Assembly (NCBI RefSeq): GCF_000430825.1
Contig: NZ_AUMT01000005.1
Span: 186,001-250,000, forward strand
Origin: Chryseobacterium daeguense DSM 19388
GTDB taxonomy: Bacteria; Bacteroidota; Bacteroidia; Flavobacteriales; Weeksellaceae
DNA length: 64,000 nt
Direction of reading: 5' to 3'
Positions 26,788 to 34,879 of the stretch are shown piece by piece (positions within the stretch are counted from its first letter, which is position 1; each line of letters starts with the position of its first letter). A program made the translations under genes and the position numbers. The notes under the pieces were generated by a model, which was given only the letters and a program-made list of their open reading frames with translations, did no database searches and was not told the origin of the DNA.

Positions 26788-27258
26788 TTAGCAGCAGCCC
26801 GAACCCGGTGCACAACTTCCTTTTTGTTGCTGCAATTCACTTAAATTAAGCTTTTCCTTTTGCGGAGGTATTCCACAGGCATCAGTAGCAAGACAAGCAG
26901 TCATTTTATTCTTCAGAACAAAATGTTTTCCATTAAAATCAAGATCATACTTACCAATAGTTTCAGACTGATACTCCACCTCGATTTCAAAATCACCGAT
27001 TCCCAGCTTTTCTTCGGAAAGTTTGATAATGTTTAATAATTTTCCCGGCTTCAGACGGTGTTCAAAATCATTGGCATCCCAAAGCTGGAAGTTTACCCTT
27101 TCTTCTTTTCTGATGGTTCCGCCGCAGTCTATAAAGTTTTTGGTGACCATGCCGATTTCCGTTACATGAAAATGCTCCGGTACAAACTGTCCGCTTTCCA
27201 ATGCAAACTCCACATTTTCCAGGGCAGGCAGAATAGATTTAATTTGTTCAAGTGTCAT
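26788..27258 (-). CDS. DUF6428 family protein with Cys-rich tail
   Basis: I start at MTLEQIKSILP (156 aa); an upstream Met would add 11 residues. Conserved-looking stretches are ESGQFVPEHFHVTEIGMV and NFIDCGGTIRKEE. The tail GSCAPGSGCC has three cysteines and could bind metal or arsenite. To my knowledge this family is found beside arsR and arsC in Bacteroidetes, but no activity is known. It is the first gene of the group and has an ArsR-type palindrome about 80 nt upstream. Confidence 0.7.
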   Translation of the reverse strand: MTLEQIKSILPALENVEFALESGQFVPEHFHVTEIGMVTKNFIDCGGTIRKEERVNFQLWDANDFEHRLKPGKLLNIIKLSEEKLGIGDFEIEVEYQSETIGKYDLDFNGKHFVLKNKMTACLATDACGIPPQKEKLNLSELQQQKGSCAPGSGCC

Positions 27259-27336
27259 ATTTAATTTTTTTTTTAGGATTTCACGAACCATAAATGGTTT
27301 CTGATAGTTTCATATTTTAATTTTTTAATTGTTATA

Positions 27337-27352
27337 ATGCAATATTGCGATA
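27337..27352 (-). promoter_or_regulatory. Putative ArsR operator 1
   Basis: Contains the perfect palindrome GCAATATTGC (27339-27348) followed by GATAT. It lies between arsR and the DUF6428 gene and shares the half-site sequence GCAATATT with the site upstream of arsR. Confidence 0.55.
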
Positions 27353-27369
27353 TAGATAAGCAAATTTTT

Positions 27370-27696
27370 TTAACAGCAATTTTGTTTTTTTACAACAGAA
27401 ATTACGTTGGAGAAAAATACATTTAATACTTCGAAAGCCTTTTCATCAATACAGTAGCAGATAGAATTGCCCTCAATATTCCCTTTGATAAGTCCCGCAT
27501 TTTTCAGTTCTTTTAAATGCTGTGAAACGGTAGGCTGTGCTAATGGAAGCTCATTTACAATGTCTCCGCAGATGCATTCATTTACCTTTAAAAGATATTC
27601 AATAATAGCGATTCTTGCAGGGTGACCCAGCGCTTTTGCAATAGTTGCCAGCTTATTTTGCTTGTCTGTAAAAAAATCTGTTTTGGTTGTTCCCAT
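27370..27696 (-). CDS. arsR: ArsR family transcriptional repressor
   Basis: A 108-aa winged-helix repressor. ALGHPARIAIIEYLL is the N-terminal helix pair, ECICGDIVNEL contains a Cys-x-Cys pair in the helix where arsenite binds in classical ArsR, LAQPTVSQHLKELKNAGLI is the recognition helix, and the C-terminus ends NCC, which may add ligands. It probably represses its own gene and the DUF6428-arsC genes 78 nt downstream, and releases DNA on binding arsenite or another thiophilic metal. Confidence 0.9.
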   Translation of the reverse strand: MGTTKTDFFTDKQNKLATIAKALGHPARIAIIEYLLKVNECICGDIVNELPLAQPTVSQHLKELKNAGLIKGNIEGNSICYCIDEKAFEVLNVFFSNVISVVKKQNCC

Positions 27697-27708
27697 ACTT
27701 TTAAAGTG

Positions 27709-27726
27709 TATCGCAATATTACGATA
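27709..27726 (-). promoter_or_regulatory. Putative ArsR operator 2 (arsR promoter)
   Basis: TATCGCAATATTACGATA is a nearly perfect 18-bp palindrome (one central pair off) 12 nt before the arsR start, in the position of an autoregulatory operator. It resembles sites 1 and 3. Confidence 0.65.
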
Positions 27727-27740
27727 TTAAAATTTACTGA

Positions 27741-27773
27741 CAAAAAAATCCTTACAAAAAGTTTGCAAGGATT
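27741..27773 (-). terminator. Terminator of the flavin reductase gene
   Basis: AATCCTT pairs with AAGGATT around a 13-nt loop, and on the minus strand the stem is followed by a run of seven T. It lies about 25 nt after the reductase stop. Confidence 0.65.
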
Positions 27774-27796
27774 GAAAGTTAATTAATTTTTTATTA

Positions 27797-28702
27797 TTAA
27801 AACTCCTCTTCAGAAAGCTCTCTATTGACAATAGCGCCCGTAAAGTTTCCCTGGTAGACAGCGTTTGCCACTGACCTCATCATTGTAACATTATCTCCGC
27901 ATGCAAAAACACCTTCTACGTTGGTTTTATGAAAATGATCTGTTTTTATAAAGCCATGCTCCGTTAATTCCAGATGCAGATCTTCTGTATTTATATTTTG
28001 TTCAAAAGGAATTTTCGCATACAAAGCCTGTAATGGGGCTTCATTTCCGTTTTTAAAGATGAGCTTTTTAATTTTACCATTTTCATGCTCTACCTTTTCA
28101 ATTTCATCTTCTATTATTTTGATATTATTCTCCGATAATTTCTTAACCTGATCATCATTTAACGTAGATTTACCATTGGTAAACAAAGTAAGATCTTTTG
28201 TTAAATTATAAACAAGCTTTGAAAATTCAAAAAGTAAATCGCCGTTACCATTTGAAAGAACACCCGTTTTTTCACCCTTTACTTCATATCCGTGGCAATA
28301 CGGACAATGAATCACTGTGATTCCCCAACATTCTGAAAACCCATCAATATCGGGCATTATATCTTTCACACCTGAAGCAAGAATCAGCTTTTTAGCATAA
28401 AATTTTTCATTATTTGCAAGTTCAATTTCAAAATTTCCTGAGTTTTTTGATGCTTTTACAACCGTTCCGTCATAAAACTTTACGGTTTCGTACTGTAAAA
28501 CCTGTTCTTTAGCCAAATCAGAAATTTCCTTCGGCGTTTTTCCGTCGTGGGTAATAAAATTATGTGAATGCGGCGTCTGCCTGTTGCAAGGTTTTCCGCT
28601 GTCTATGATTAAAACCTTCCTTAAAGATCTTCCCAAAGCCATCCCCGCAGATAATCCGGCATAGCTTCCTCCTATTATGATGACATCAAACTTATTTTCC
28701 AT
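27797..28702 (-). CDS. NAD(P)/FAD-dependent oxidoreductase, thioredoxin-reductase-like
   Basis: I start at MENKFDVIIIGGSYAGL (301 aa); a Met 66 nt further upstream would translate the heptamer repeat and is unlikely. The FAD motif GGSYAGLSAG, a redox motif CPYC (in HCPYCHGYE) and a C-terminal ACGDNVTMMRSVANAV FAD-binding stretch are present. The CPYC pair resembles the disulphide of thioredoxin reductases, although the usual CATC-type sequence differs. It may serve as electron source for ArsC or another thiol system; this is inferred from neighbours. The divergent Fur-family gene and an ArsR-like palindrome lie upstream. Confidence 0.85.
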   Translation of the reverse strand: MENKFDVIIIGGSYAGLSAGMALGRSLRKVLIIDSGKPCNRQTPHSHNFITHDGKTPKEISDLAKEQVLQYETVKFYDGTVVKASKNSGNFEIELANNEKFYAKKLILASGVKDIMPDIDGFSECWGITVIHCPYCHGYEVKGEKTGVLSNGNGDLLFEFSKLVYNLTKDLTLFTNGKSTLNDDQVKKLSENNIKIIEDEIEKVEHENGKIKKLIFKNGNEAPLQALYAKIPFEQNINTEDLHLELTEHGFIKTDHFHKTNVEGVFACGDNVTMMRSVANAVYQGNFTGAIVNRELSEEEF

Positions 28703-28713
28703 ATTACTAGTAT

Positions 28714-28755
28714 TTGTTGCTTGTTGCTTGTTGCTTGTTGCTTGTTGCTTGTTGC
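28714..28755. repeat. Heptanucleotide tandem array, TTGTTGC x6
   Basis: Six perfect copies of a 7-bp unit lie 12 nt upstream of the flavin reductase start, in its leader or promoter spacer. On the gene strand the unit is GCAACAA. The same unit recurs nearly twice inside the M3 peptidase gene at 59196-59211. Confidence 0.95.
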
Positions 28756-28779
28756 AAATGTAAGACAAATTTTCTTTAA

Positions 28780-28800
28780 TGCGACATTATCGCAATAATA
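28780..28800. promoter_or_regulatory. Putative ArsR-like operator 3 in the divergent promoter region
   Basis: TGCGA-CATTA-TCGCA is a perfect inverted repeat (28780-28794) followed by ATAATA; the half TATCGCAATA is identical to part of the arsR operator. It lies between the flavin reductase and Fur-family genes and overlaps the region just upstream of the Fur-gene -7 box. Confidence 0.5.
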
Positions 28801-28810
28801 TTTTATTTAT

Positions 28811-28818
28811 TATATTTG
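28811..28818 (+). promoter_or_regulatory. Putative -7 element of the Fur-family gene; possible leaderless mRNA
   Basis: TATATTTG is a full TAnnTTTG match whose last base is only 5 nt before the ATG at 28823. Transcription would start at or next to the start codon. Confidence 0.5.
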
Positions 28819-28822
28819 CAGT

Positions 28823-29200
28823 ATGGCTAAGAGAAATACCATTACAAAACAGCTGATCCTGGATTCATTAAAAAATTCAAAAACTGCAGTAAGTCAGGAA
28901 ATTTTACAGAAAGAACTTGGAGAATCCGTAGACCGTGCAACTATTTACAGGGTTCTGAACAGCTTTTGTGAAGACGGGATTGTCCATAAAATAATGAGTG
29001 ACGACGGTAAGTTTTACTTTGCTTTCTGCATGAATTGTTCAGAAAAAAAACATCAGCACAATCACTTCCACTTCAGATGCCTGAAGTGCGGAAAAATAGA
29101 ATGCCTTCCTAACGAAATGGATATAAAGTTGCCACAAGGCTATACTTCTGTTAATTTCAACGGATTTATTTCGGGATATTGTGCAGATTGTTCTGTTTAA
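28823..29200 (+). CDS. Fur family transcriptional repressor
   Basis: A 125-aa protein with an N-terminal winged helix (ITKQLILDSLKNSKTAVSQEIL, DRATIYRVLNSFCEDGIV) and a C-terminal dimer domain with the His-rich stretch KKHQHNHFHF and two Cys pairs (CLKC, CADC) for structural zinc. Which metal it senses (Fe, Zn or peroxide via PerR-type chemistry) cannot be read from the sequence. It is divergent from the flavin reductase, and a palindrome lies between them. It is convergent with the GT39 gene, with only 15 bp between. Confidence 0.9.
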   Translation: MAKRNTITKQLILDSLKNSKTAVSQEILQKELGESVDRATIYRVLNSFCEDGIVHKIMSDDGKFYFAFCMNCSEKKHQHNHFHFRCLKCGKIECLPNEMDIKLPQGYTSVNFNGFISGYCADCSV

Positions 29201-29215
29201 AAATGTTACTATTAA

Positions 29216-30742
29216 TTAATACTCGTTTTTAACTTCAGTTATTTCGTCCTGAATTCTTTTGTTGACGTCTATTTTTGCACCCTCAAAAACGAAAATTGTT
29301 GTTCCTTTTTCTCTGGCAAATTTATTCGTTACTGAATCTGAAATTTTAGAATTCCGAAAATATTTACCGCTTTCTTTCAGCTCATTTTCTGCTTCTGAAA
29401 ATTCTTTGATTCTAATCACATTAGTATATTTTTTATTCAAAACAAACCAATTGATATAATCCGCATTAAAGGAAACCGCCTGAATTCCTTTGACAGAATA
29501 AAAATTAACGGCCCCAGCCTGTCCATAATTGTCGCAAAGAACCAGCGTCTCACCGGATTTTGAAAGCTTTGCATATTCTTCATCTACTTTTTGCGCCAAT
29601 TCTTTCCAGCCCTGCATATCAGCAAAATCCTGCGGGAGCGAATGGTCTTTTCCATCTTCCCAGCGAAGCAACCCGAATTTTTTGTATTTTTCCTCATGGC
29701 TAAGGATGTATTCCGGGCTTTTATTAGGAAAAGCCACATCATACAAAGGGATAAAGAGCAAAACAGGAATTAAAAGGAATACAACTTTTATTACTTTCGC
29801 CAATCTGCTTCTTTCAAAAAGCTGGGCCAGAAAAACTGAGCCGAAAGCGATATAGGCCGGGTACAGACCGATTGCATAATAATCTTTAGCCTTAAAATAT
29901 AAAAACAATGCCATGGTAAAAACGTAAGCAAAAAAGAAAGCCCTGAATTTCTCAAATGGCTTATAAAAAATCAAGGCATACAATCCTGCCCCAATTACGA
30001 ACACCGATCCTAAGAAAAACAAAACCTGAGATTTCAAAAAGTCCGCGCGATCAACATTTACGAGCTGCCTTTCTGACAGCTCCTTCATATGGTGAATGAC
30101 CGGAAAACCATTTTGATACTGCCATATAATATTCGGTGAGATAATTATTAAAGCTAATATTGCAGCAAAATACAGGTGCTTCTGAAGGAAAATTTCCCTT
30201 TGCTTTGTTAAAAGTATCGCCGGAACTATTCCCAATATCGAAAAAGCTATGTTATATTTGTTCAAAAAGCCGATTCCCAGAACTACAGCACCCGCATAAA
30301 GCCATTTTATTTTTTCGGAATTAAAATATTTAATCAAAATAAAATACAGCAAAGTCCACAGCAAAACCTCTAAAGAAGTTGGCTGGAAAAGCATATTCAA
30401 CCGAAGCAAAACAGAAAATAAAACTCCCGTGGCCGCTAAAATCTGTGCATAAAGATTTCCTTTCAGCTCTTCTATCATCTTCCAGACGACAACGATAGTT
30501 AGTGCTCCGAATAAGGCAGGGAAAAATTTAACCCAAAATACCGAGCTCCCTAAAAGTTTAATAATAAAAGCCCACCAGGAATTAACCGGCGGAACTGATA
30601 AATATCCCCAAGCCAGATGATTTCCCTGATCCAGGTGCAGGTATTCATCGCGGTGGAGCTCATATTCCGGATTGATTAATGAATATTGAAGGATAAATTT
30701 TACAAAGACAAAAAAGAGAAGAATGAAATGGCTTTTTTTCAT
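29216..30742 (-). CDS. GT39-like membrane glycosyltransferase (ArnT/PMT superfamily)
   Basis: A 508-aa integral membrane protein with about ten to twelve hydrophobic segments. The first periplasmic loop has YELHRDEYLHLDQG, with the Asp-Glu pair that is the catalytic signature of GT-C enzymes such as ArnT and protein mannosyltransferases. The C-terminal 150 residues form a soluble domain. It should transfer a sugar from a polyprenyl-phosphate donor to lipid or protein outside the inner membrane. Acceptor unknown. It is transcribed alone. Confidence 0.8.
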   Translation of the reverse strand: MKKSHFILLFFVFVKFILQYSLINPEYELHRDEYLHLDQGNHLAWGYLSVPPVNSWWAFIIKLLGSSVFWVKFFPALFGALTIVVVWKMIEELKGNLYAQILAATGVLFSVLLRLNMLFQPTSLEVLLWTLLYFILIKYFNSEKIKWLYAGAVVLGIGFLNKYNIAFSILGIVPAILLTKQREIFLQKHLYFAAILALIIISPNIIWQYQNGFPVIHHMKELSERQLVNVDRADFLKSQVLFFLGSVFVIGAGLYALIFYKPFEKFRAFFFAYVFTMALFLYFKAKDYYAIGLYPAYIAFGSVFLAQLFERSRLAKVIKVVFLLIPVLLFIPLYDVAFPNKSPEYILSHEEKYKKFGLLRWEDGKDHSLPQDFADMQGWKELAQKVDEEYAKLSKSGETLVLCDNYGQAGAVNFYSVKGIQAVSFNADYINWFVLNKKYTNVIRIKEFSEAENELKESGKYFRNSKISDSVTNKFAREKGTTIFVFEGAKIDVNKRIQDEITEVKNEY

Positions 30743-30812
30743 GGCTGGGTTTTGATATCTAAAATTAAAACATTTTGAAGGATGTTTTTGTTACATTGTT
30801 TTTAACATAAAT

Positions 30813-30843
30813 AAAAATCCTGAGAAATAATATCCCAGGATTC
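30813..30843 (-). terminator. Terminator of the ABC exporter operon
   Basis: AATCCTG pairs with CAGGATT; on the minus strand the stem is followed by TTTTTATTTAT. It lies about 30 nt after the membrane-fusion gene stop. Confidence 0.65.
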
Positions 30844-30871
30844 AACAGTTCAAATTTATAGTGTTAGTTTA

Positions 30872-32068
30872 CTATTTTTTCGCTTTTTCTTTCAGCTCTT
30901 CTTTGTCCTTATCAGACGGATTCCAGACTTTCACATCTGCATTCTTATCAAGTCCTGACAAAATCTGAACATTGATACCATCGCTTGCACCAAGCTTCAC
31001 ATACGTTTTTTTGAATTTACCGTCTTTTTGTTTTACCTCAACAAAAGGAACATCTTTTCCGTTCTTTTTTTCGTACTGAACAAGAGATTCATCCAGAAGC
31101 AATGCATTTTTCTGTGAGTTCAGCACAATTTCTCCGTTGGCTGAGAAGCCGGCTCTGATATATTCATTGTTTGGATTGTACACATCACCTTCTACCGGGA
31201 ATTTGATGGTTCCGTTATTATCTTTTCCTTTTGGAGCAATCATAGTCAGCTTACCCGGAAACGTTTTATTCTGAAGGGCACCGATCACGATATTCATGCT
31301 CATTCCCTGCTTCAGTTTTCCAGCCTGCGCTTCATCAATTTCTCCCTGAAAAATCAAAGAATTAAGATCTGCAATAGAACAGATGGTAGTTCCCGCATTG
31401 AACGAGTTCGCTTCAATTACCTGGCTACCCACTTTTACAGGAACTTCAAGAACAGTTCCTGCCGCTTTAGATCGGATCTGAGTTGTTGCCAGCCCCTGCA
31501 ATTCCGGAGTAGCACCTGTTTTTGCGATTAAAAGAGCATTTTTAGCCGTTACCAACTGCTGGTTTGCATTTTTAAGAGCCTGCTGCTGAGTGTAGAGCTG
31601 CTGCTGGGCATTTAAGTATTCCTGCTTGGAAATCACGCCTTGTTTGTACAGTTTCTCCTGCATTGCAAACTGGCTGCGGGCATTTTCCACGTTCATTTTT
31701 GCATTATTGATCTGCAGCTGAGAATTCTGAACACTCTGCTGTGCATTATTAACCTCAGCAATATTCGGGACGATTCTTACCGTGGCAATTAATTGCCCTG
31801 CCGTTACTCTGTCGCCTTCGTCCACAAGGATTTTGTCAATAATACCGGCTATATTTGGTTTAATTTCAATTTCTTCTTTTGGGATAATTTTTCCTGTTGC
31901 CATCACCTTATCGTCCATATTCTGGATCGTAGGTTTTCTGGTAAGGAAAGCTTCGCTCTGTTTAGAATTAGATTTTACCAGATATCCGATTCCCGAGAAC
32001 AATGCCACTGCAAATAAAAGCCCGAGAATAATATAAATGGCTTTTTTCCAAGTGAATTTCTTTTTCAT
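30872..32068 (-). CDS. Periplasmic adaptor (membrane fusion) protein, MacA/HlyD-like
   Basis: A 398-aa protein with an N-terminal membrane anchor (KAIYIILGLLFAVALFSGIGYLV), a first lipoyl-like half (EEIEIKPNIAGIIDKILVDEGDRVTAGQLIATV), a Gln-rich alpha-helical hairpin (residues about 105-180), a second lipoyl half (RSKAAGTVLEVPVKVGSQV) and beta-barrel domains. It bridges the inner-membrane ABC permeases to an outer-membrane TolC-type channel, which is not encoded here. It is the last gene of a four-gene operon. Confidence 0.9.
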   Translation of the reverse strand: MKKKFTWKKAIYIILGLLFAVALFSGIGYLVKSNSKQSEAFLTRKPTIQNMDDKVMATGKIIPKEEIEIKPNIAGIIDKILVDEGDRVTAGQLIATVRIVPNIAEVNNAQQSVQNSQLQINNAKMNVENARSQFAMQEKLYKQGVISKQEYLNAQQQLYTQQQALKNANQQLVTAKNALLIAKTGATPELQGLATTQIRSKAAGTVLEVPVKVGSQVIEANSFNAGTTICSIADLNSLIFQGEIDEAQAGKLKQGMSMNIVIGALQNKTFPGKLTMIAPKGKDNNGTIKFPVEGDVYNPNNEYIRAGFSANGEIVLNSQKNALLLDESLVQYEKKNGKDVPFVEVKQKDGKFKKTYVKLGASDGINVQILSGLDKNADVKVWNPSDKDKEELKEKAKK

Positions 32069-32130
32069 ATATAGTTTATTTTTTTATTAAAAGATTTAAT
32101 GATTTAAAAATTTAAAAATTATTTGCCGCA

Positions 32131-32172
32131 AAACTCATAACTCATAACTTTAAATTTATAACTTACAGCTTA
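32131..32172 (-). repeat. Degenerate heptamer array starting at a stop codon
   Basis: Read on the minus strand from the permease stop: TAAGCTG TAAGTTA TAAATTT AAAGTTA TGAGTTA TGAGTTT. Six 7-bp units, five of which begin with a stop triplet; the first is the stop codon itself. Confidence 0.8.
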
Positions 32173-33441
32173 TTCCGTTCTTAATGCTTCAATAGGCCTG
32201 ATTTTCACTGCTCTCTGCGCAGGAATCATCCCGATGATCAATCCTAAAACCACCATTACTGCCATTGCTGAGAAAACATTTCCGTAGTTCACCGTCGGGT
32301 TATAGAAAGGAAACGCATCCTGCCCCTTTGTTGCCATATCTAAAATCATGAGGACAAAAATCCCCGACATAAAGCCCAGTAAGCCGGACGAGAGCGTGAT
32401 GACCACACTTTCCAGCAAAATCTGGTTTCTTACTTCCGAAGGTTTTGCGCCTAAAGCCCTCCTGATTCCTATTTCTTTTGTTCTTTCTTTTACGGTGATT
32501 AAAAGGATATTGGAAATAGCAATTACCCCTGCAAGAATCGTCAGGGTTCCTACAATAATGGTTAAAAGCTGCATTCCTGTTAAAAAGCCTGTCAGCTTTT
32601 TAAATTCTTTTCCAAGGTTGAAACTTCCAAAAGCGTTGGTATCTTCCGGTGAGACCTTATTTTTTGATTTTAATTCTAATTTTACGGTTTCTTCCACGGC
32701 ATTTACGTTCGCATTCGGTTTGCTTACAATAGCAAACATATCGATCTGGTCTGCAACATTATAAATTTTCGTATAGGTGGAAAGCGGAATAAAAACCGTC
32801 TGGTCATTCTCAAAACCGCCCCCTTTTTTTACTCTGAAAACTCCGATTACATTAAAGAAAATTCCTTTGATATTGATGGATTTCCCAAGTGGATTTTCGT
32901 TCTTTTTGGCATCAAAGAAGTTCTTATATATTTCTTCACCAATGACGGCTACGTTTTTATTCCCGGAAACATCGGCATCATTAATATACCTCCCGAAAAT
33001 TAATTTTTTCTCTGAAATTTTATTTCCTACCGGATAATCCCCTGTTAAAGAATAAGTTCCGTTTTTCCCGTTTCTGGACATGGCTTCTCCGGGTGTTCCG
33101 GTAAAGCTTCCCCTTGAGTTTTGAGGAGAAATATAGTCGATATTAGGAATTTTTCTTTTCAGCATTTCTATATCAGAAAGATGAAGATGCATTTGGCGCC
33201 CTTTTGGAAATCCTTCGTAAGGGATTGACGTATTCTGTGCCCAAAGGAAGATAGAATTGGTCGCAAATCCTGAAAATAATTTATCGAAACCATTTTCCAT
33301 ACCTTTTGCCGCTCCAAGCAAACTTACATACAAAAACATACCCCAACCCACACCAATCATGGTAAGGAATGTTCGAAGCTTATTATTCCTCAAAGAATAA
33401 TAAATTTCCTGCCAAGTATCTTTTTTAAATATTATGTTCAC
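32170..33441 (-). CDS. MacB-like ABC transporter permease
   Basis: The 423-aa protein has one N-terminal membrane helix (LRTFLTMIGVGWGMFLYVSLLGAA), a large periplasmic MacB_PCD domain, and three C-terminal helices in an FtsX domain. The latter contains VKERTKEIGIRRALGAKPSEVRNQIL, the coupling region to the ATPase. It resembles the neighbouring permease at 33526, so the complex is probably a heterodimer or two alternative exporters sharing one ATPase and adaptor. Substrate unknown; lipids, peptides or antibiotics are possible for the family. Confidence 0.9.
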   Translation of the reverse strand: MNIIFKKDTWQEIYYSLRNNKLRTFLTMIGVGWGMFLYVSLLGAAKGMENGFDKLFSGFATNSIFLWAQNTSIPYEGFPKGRQMHLHLSDIEMLKRKIPNIDYISPQNSRGSFTGTPGEAMSRNGKNGTYSLTGDYPVGNKISEKKLIFGRYINDADVSGNKNVAVIGEEIYKNFFDAKKNENPLGKSINIKGIFFNVIGVFRVKKGGGFENDQTVFIPLSTYTKIYNVADQIDMFAIVSKPNANVNAVEETVKLELKSKNKVSPEDTNAFGSFNLGKEFKKLTGFLTGMQLLTIIVGTLTILAGVIAISNILLITVKERTKEIGIRRALGAKPSEVRNQILLESVVITLSSGLLGFMSGIFVLMILDMATKGQDAFPFYNPTVNYGNVFSAMAVMVVLGLIIGMIPAQRAVKIRPIEALRTE

Positions 33442-33486
33442 TGTATTTTATTAAATGATTAAAAGATTGAAAAATTAAGAAATTAC

Positions 33487-33528
33487 TTTCCTAAAACTCA
33501 TAACTCACAATTTATAACTCATAACTTA
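33487..33528 (-). repeat. Degenerate heptamer array starting at a stop codon
   Basis: On the minus strand from the permease stop: TAAGTTA TGAGTTA TAAATTG TGAGTTA TGAGTTT TAGGAAA. All six 7-bp units start with a stop triplet, and the first is the stop codon. Confidence 0.8.
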
Positions 33529-34755
33529 CTCCGATCTCAATGCTTCAATAGGCTTAATTTTTGAGGCTCTGTATGCCGGAACAAATCCTGCAATCAATCC
33601 TGAAAAAACAAGCGCAATAAAGGCTGCAATTATTTGCCCCCATCCTACACTTGGGCTTTTTATGAAATAGTCTTCCAGACTGTCCCCGATTAGATACAAA
33701 GCCAAAACTCCCAATCCTACTCCTATCAGCCCGGAAATCACCGTAATGACAACACTTTCCTGAACAATAAGGGCAACAATGCTTCCCGGCTTAGCTCCAA
33801 TGGCCTTTCTTACCCCTATTTCTTTAGTTCTTTCTTTTACAATATAAACCATGATATTGCTGATCCCGATAATTCCTGCCAGCAAAGTTCCCATCCCGAT
33901 AAATCCTACAATTGCGGTAAGAACAGCCATGAAGGTAAAAGTATCGCTCATATTCTGGGCATTATTCCAGACCCTGATTCCGTTTTCGTCATCAGGAGCT
34001 ACATTTTTCCGGGCCTTTAGCCTGCTTTTTATTTCGTCTCCGTATTTTATGGCCTCCTGCGGGGTAAGTTTGTCATTGTAAGCAATATAATTAATGCTCA
34101 CCGTATCCGAACCTTTTTTCATCTGCTGAAGCGTTGAAATAGGTACGGTAATATGCCTCTCGTCCCAGTCACCCCCGTCATCTGAAAAAACACCTACCAC
34201 TTTGAACATGGTTCCGTTGATATTCAGTTCTTTACCGACCGGGCTTGCATTTTTAATCAAATCCCGCTGAACCATCCTTCCGATTACTGCCACATTTTGT
34301 TTTCTGTCTAAATCAGTAGGTGTCAGATATCGCCCTTCCAGGATTTTACGGTTTTCGATCACCTGCTCTTCAGGCAGAACGCCGTTGATTTGGTAATTTC
34401 CGCTTTCTTTGCCGTATTTTACCAATAAATTGGCGGTATATCTTGGTGTGGAACTTCCTACTTTTTCTTTATCGATATTAACTAAGAAATCATAATCGGA
34501 ATTATTCATGGTTATCTGCCGATCAGACTGAAGCCCGTTATAAGCAATGGTTGTTTTCCCTGTTGCAATCGAGATAAGGTTCTGGGCATCTCTTGCAAAT
34601 CCTTGTGTGAAAGCATTCTGCAGCCCCGTTCCGATCCCGAAAAGAACAATGAAAATAAATAAGCCCAAAGCCACGGTAAAACCTGACAGCACCGTCCGCA
34701 ATACATTACTGCGAATAGAACTGAATATTTCCTGCCAGCGATCTAGGTCGAACAT
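33526..34755 (-). CDS. MacB-like ABC transporter permease
   Basis: A 409-aa paralogue of the next gene with the same layout. It has an N-terminal helix (VLRTVLSGFTVALGLFIFIVLFGIG), a periplasmic MacB_PCD domain, then three helices with VKERTKEIGVRKAIGAKPGSIVALIV. It ends PAYRASKIKPIEALRSE, the usual FtsX-family C-terminus. It works with the ATPase upstream. The 124-bp gap before it carries TGGAAGA heptamers rather than a visible promoter. Confidence 0.9.
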   Translation of the reverse strand: MFDLDRWQEIFSSIRSNVLRTVLSGFTVALGLFIFIVLFGIGTGLQNAFTQGFARDAQNLISIATGKTTIAYNGLQSDRQITMNNSDYDFLVNIDKEKVGSSTPRYTANLLVKYGKESGNYQINGVLPEEQVIENRKILEGRYLTPTDLDRKQNVAVIGRMVQRDLIKNASPVGKELNINGTMFKVVGVFSDDGGDWDERHITVPISTLQQMKKGSDTVSINYIAYNDKLTPQEAIKYGDEIKSRLKARKNVAPDDENGIRVWNNAQNMSDTFTFMAVLTAIVGFIGMGTLLAGIIGISNIMVYIVKERTKEIGVRKAIGAKPGSIVALIVQESVVITVISGLIGVGLGVLALYLIGDSLEDYFIKSPSVGWGQIIAAFIALVFSGLIAGFVPAYRASKIKPIEALRSE

Positions 34756-34842
34756 ATATTTAGATTTGAAGCGGGAAGCCTGATGGAAGTCTCCAATCTT
34801 TCCGCTGATTTATTTTTTATTATTAAAACTTCATCTTCTTTT

Positions 34843-34877
34843 TCTTCATTCTTCCAGCCTCCATCTTCCAACTTCCA
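34843..34877 (-). repeat. Degenerate TGGAAGA heptamer array two bases after a stop codon
   Basis: On the minus strand, after TAG-GA, the units are TGGAAGT TGGAAGA TGGAGGC TGGAAGA ATGAAGA. Similar units occur inside the M3 peptidase gene at 59149-59171. Confidence 0.75.
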
Positions 34878-34879
34878 TC

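Noticed and set aside
26784..26840. Longer 60-aa form of the small ars-group membrane peptide
   Set aside because: The extra N-terminus overlaps the DUF6428 coding region by more than 50 nt, while an ATG right after its stop gives a clean coupled start.
32348..32764. 138-aa plus-strand ORF inside a permease gene
   Set aside because: Antisense shadow of the FtsX-domain coding region; no start signal or known fold.
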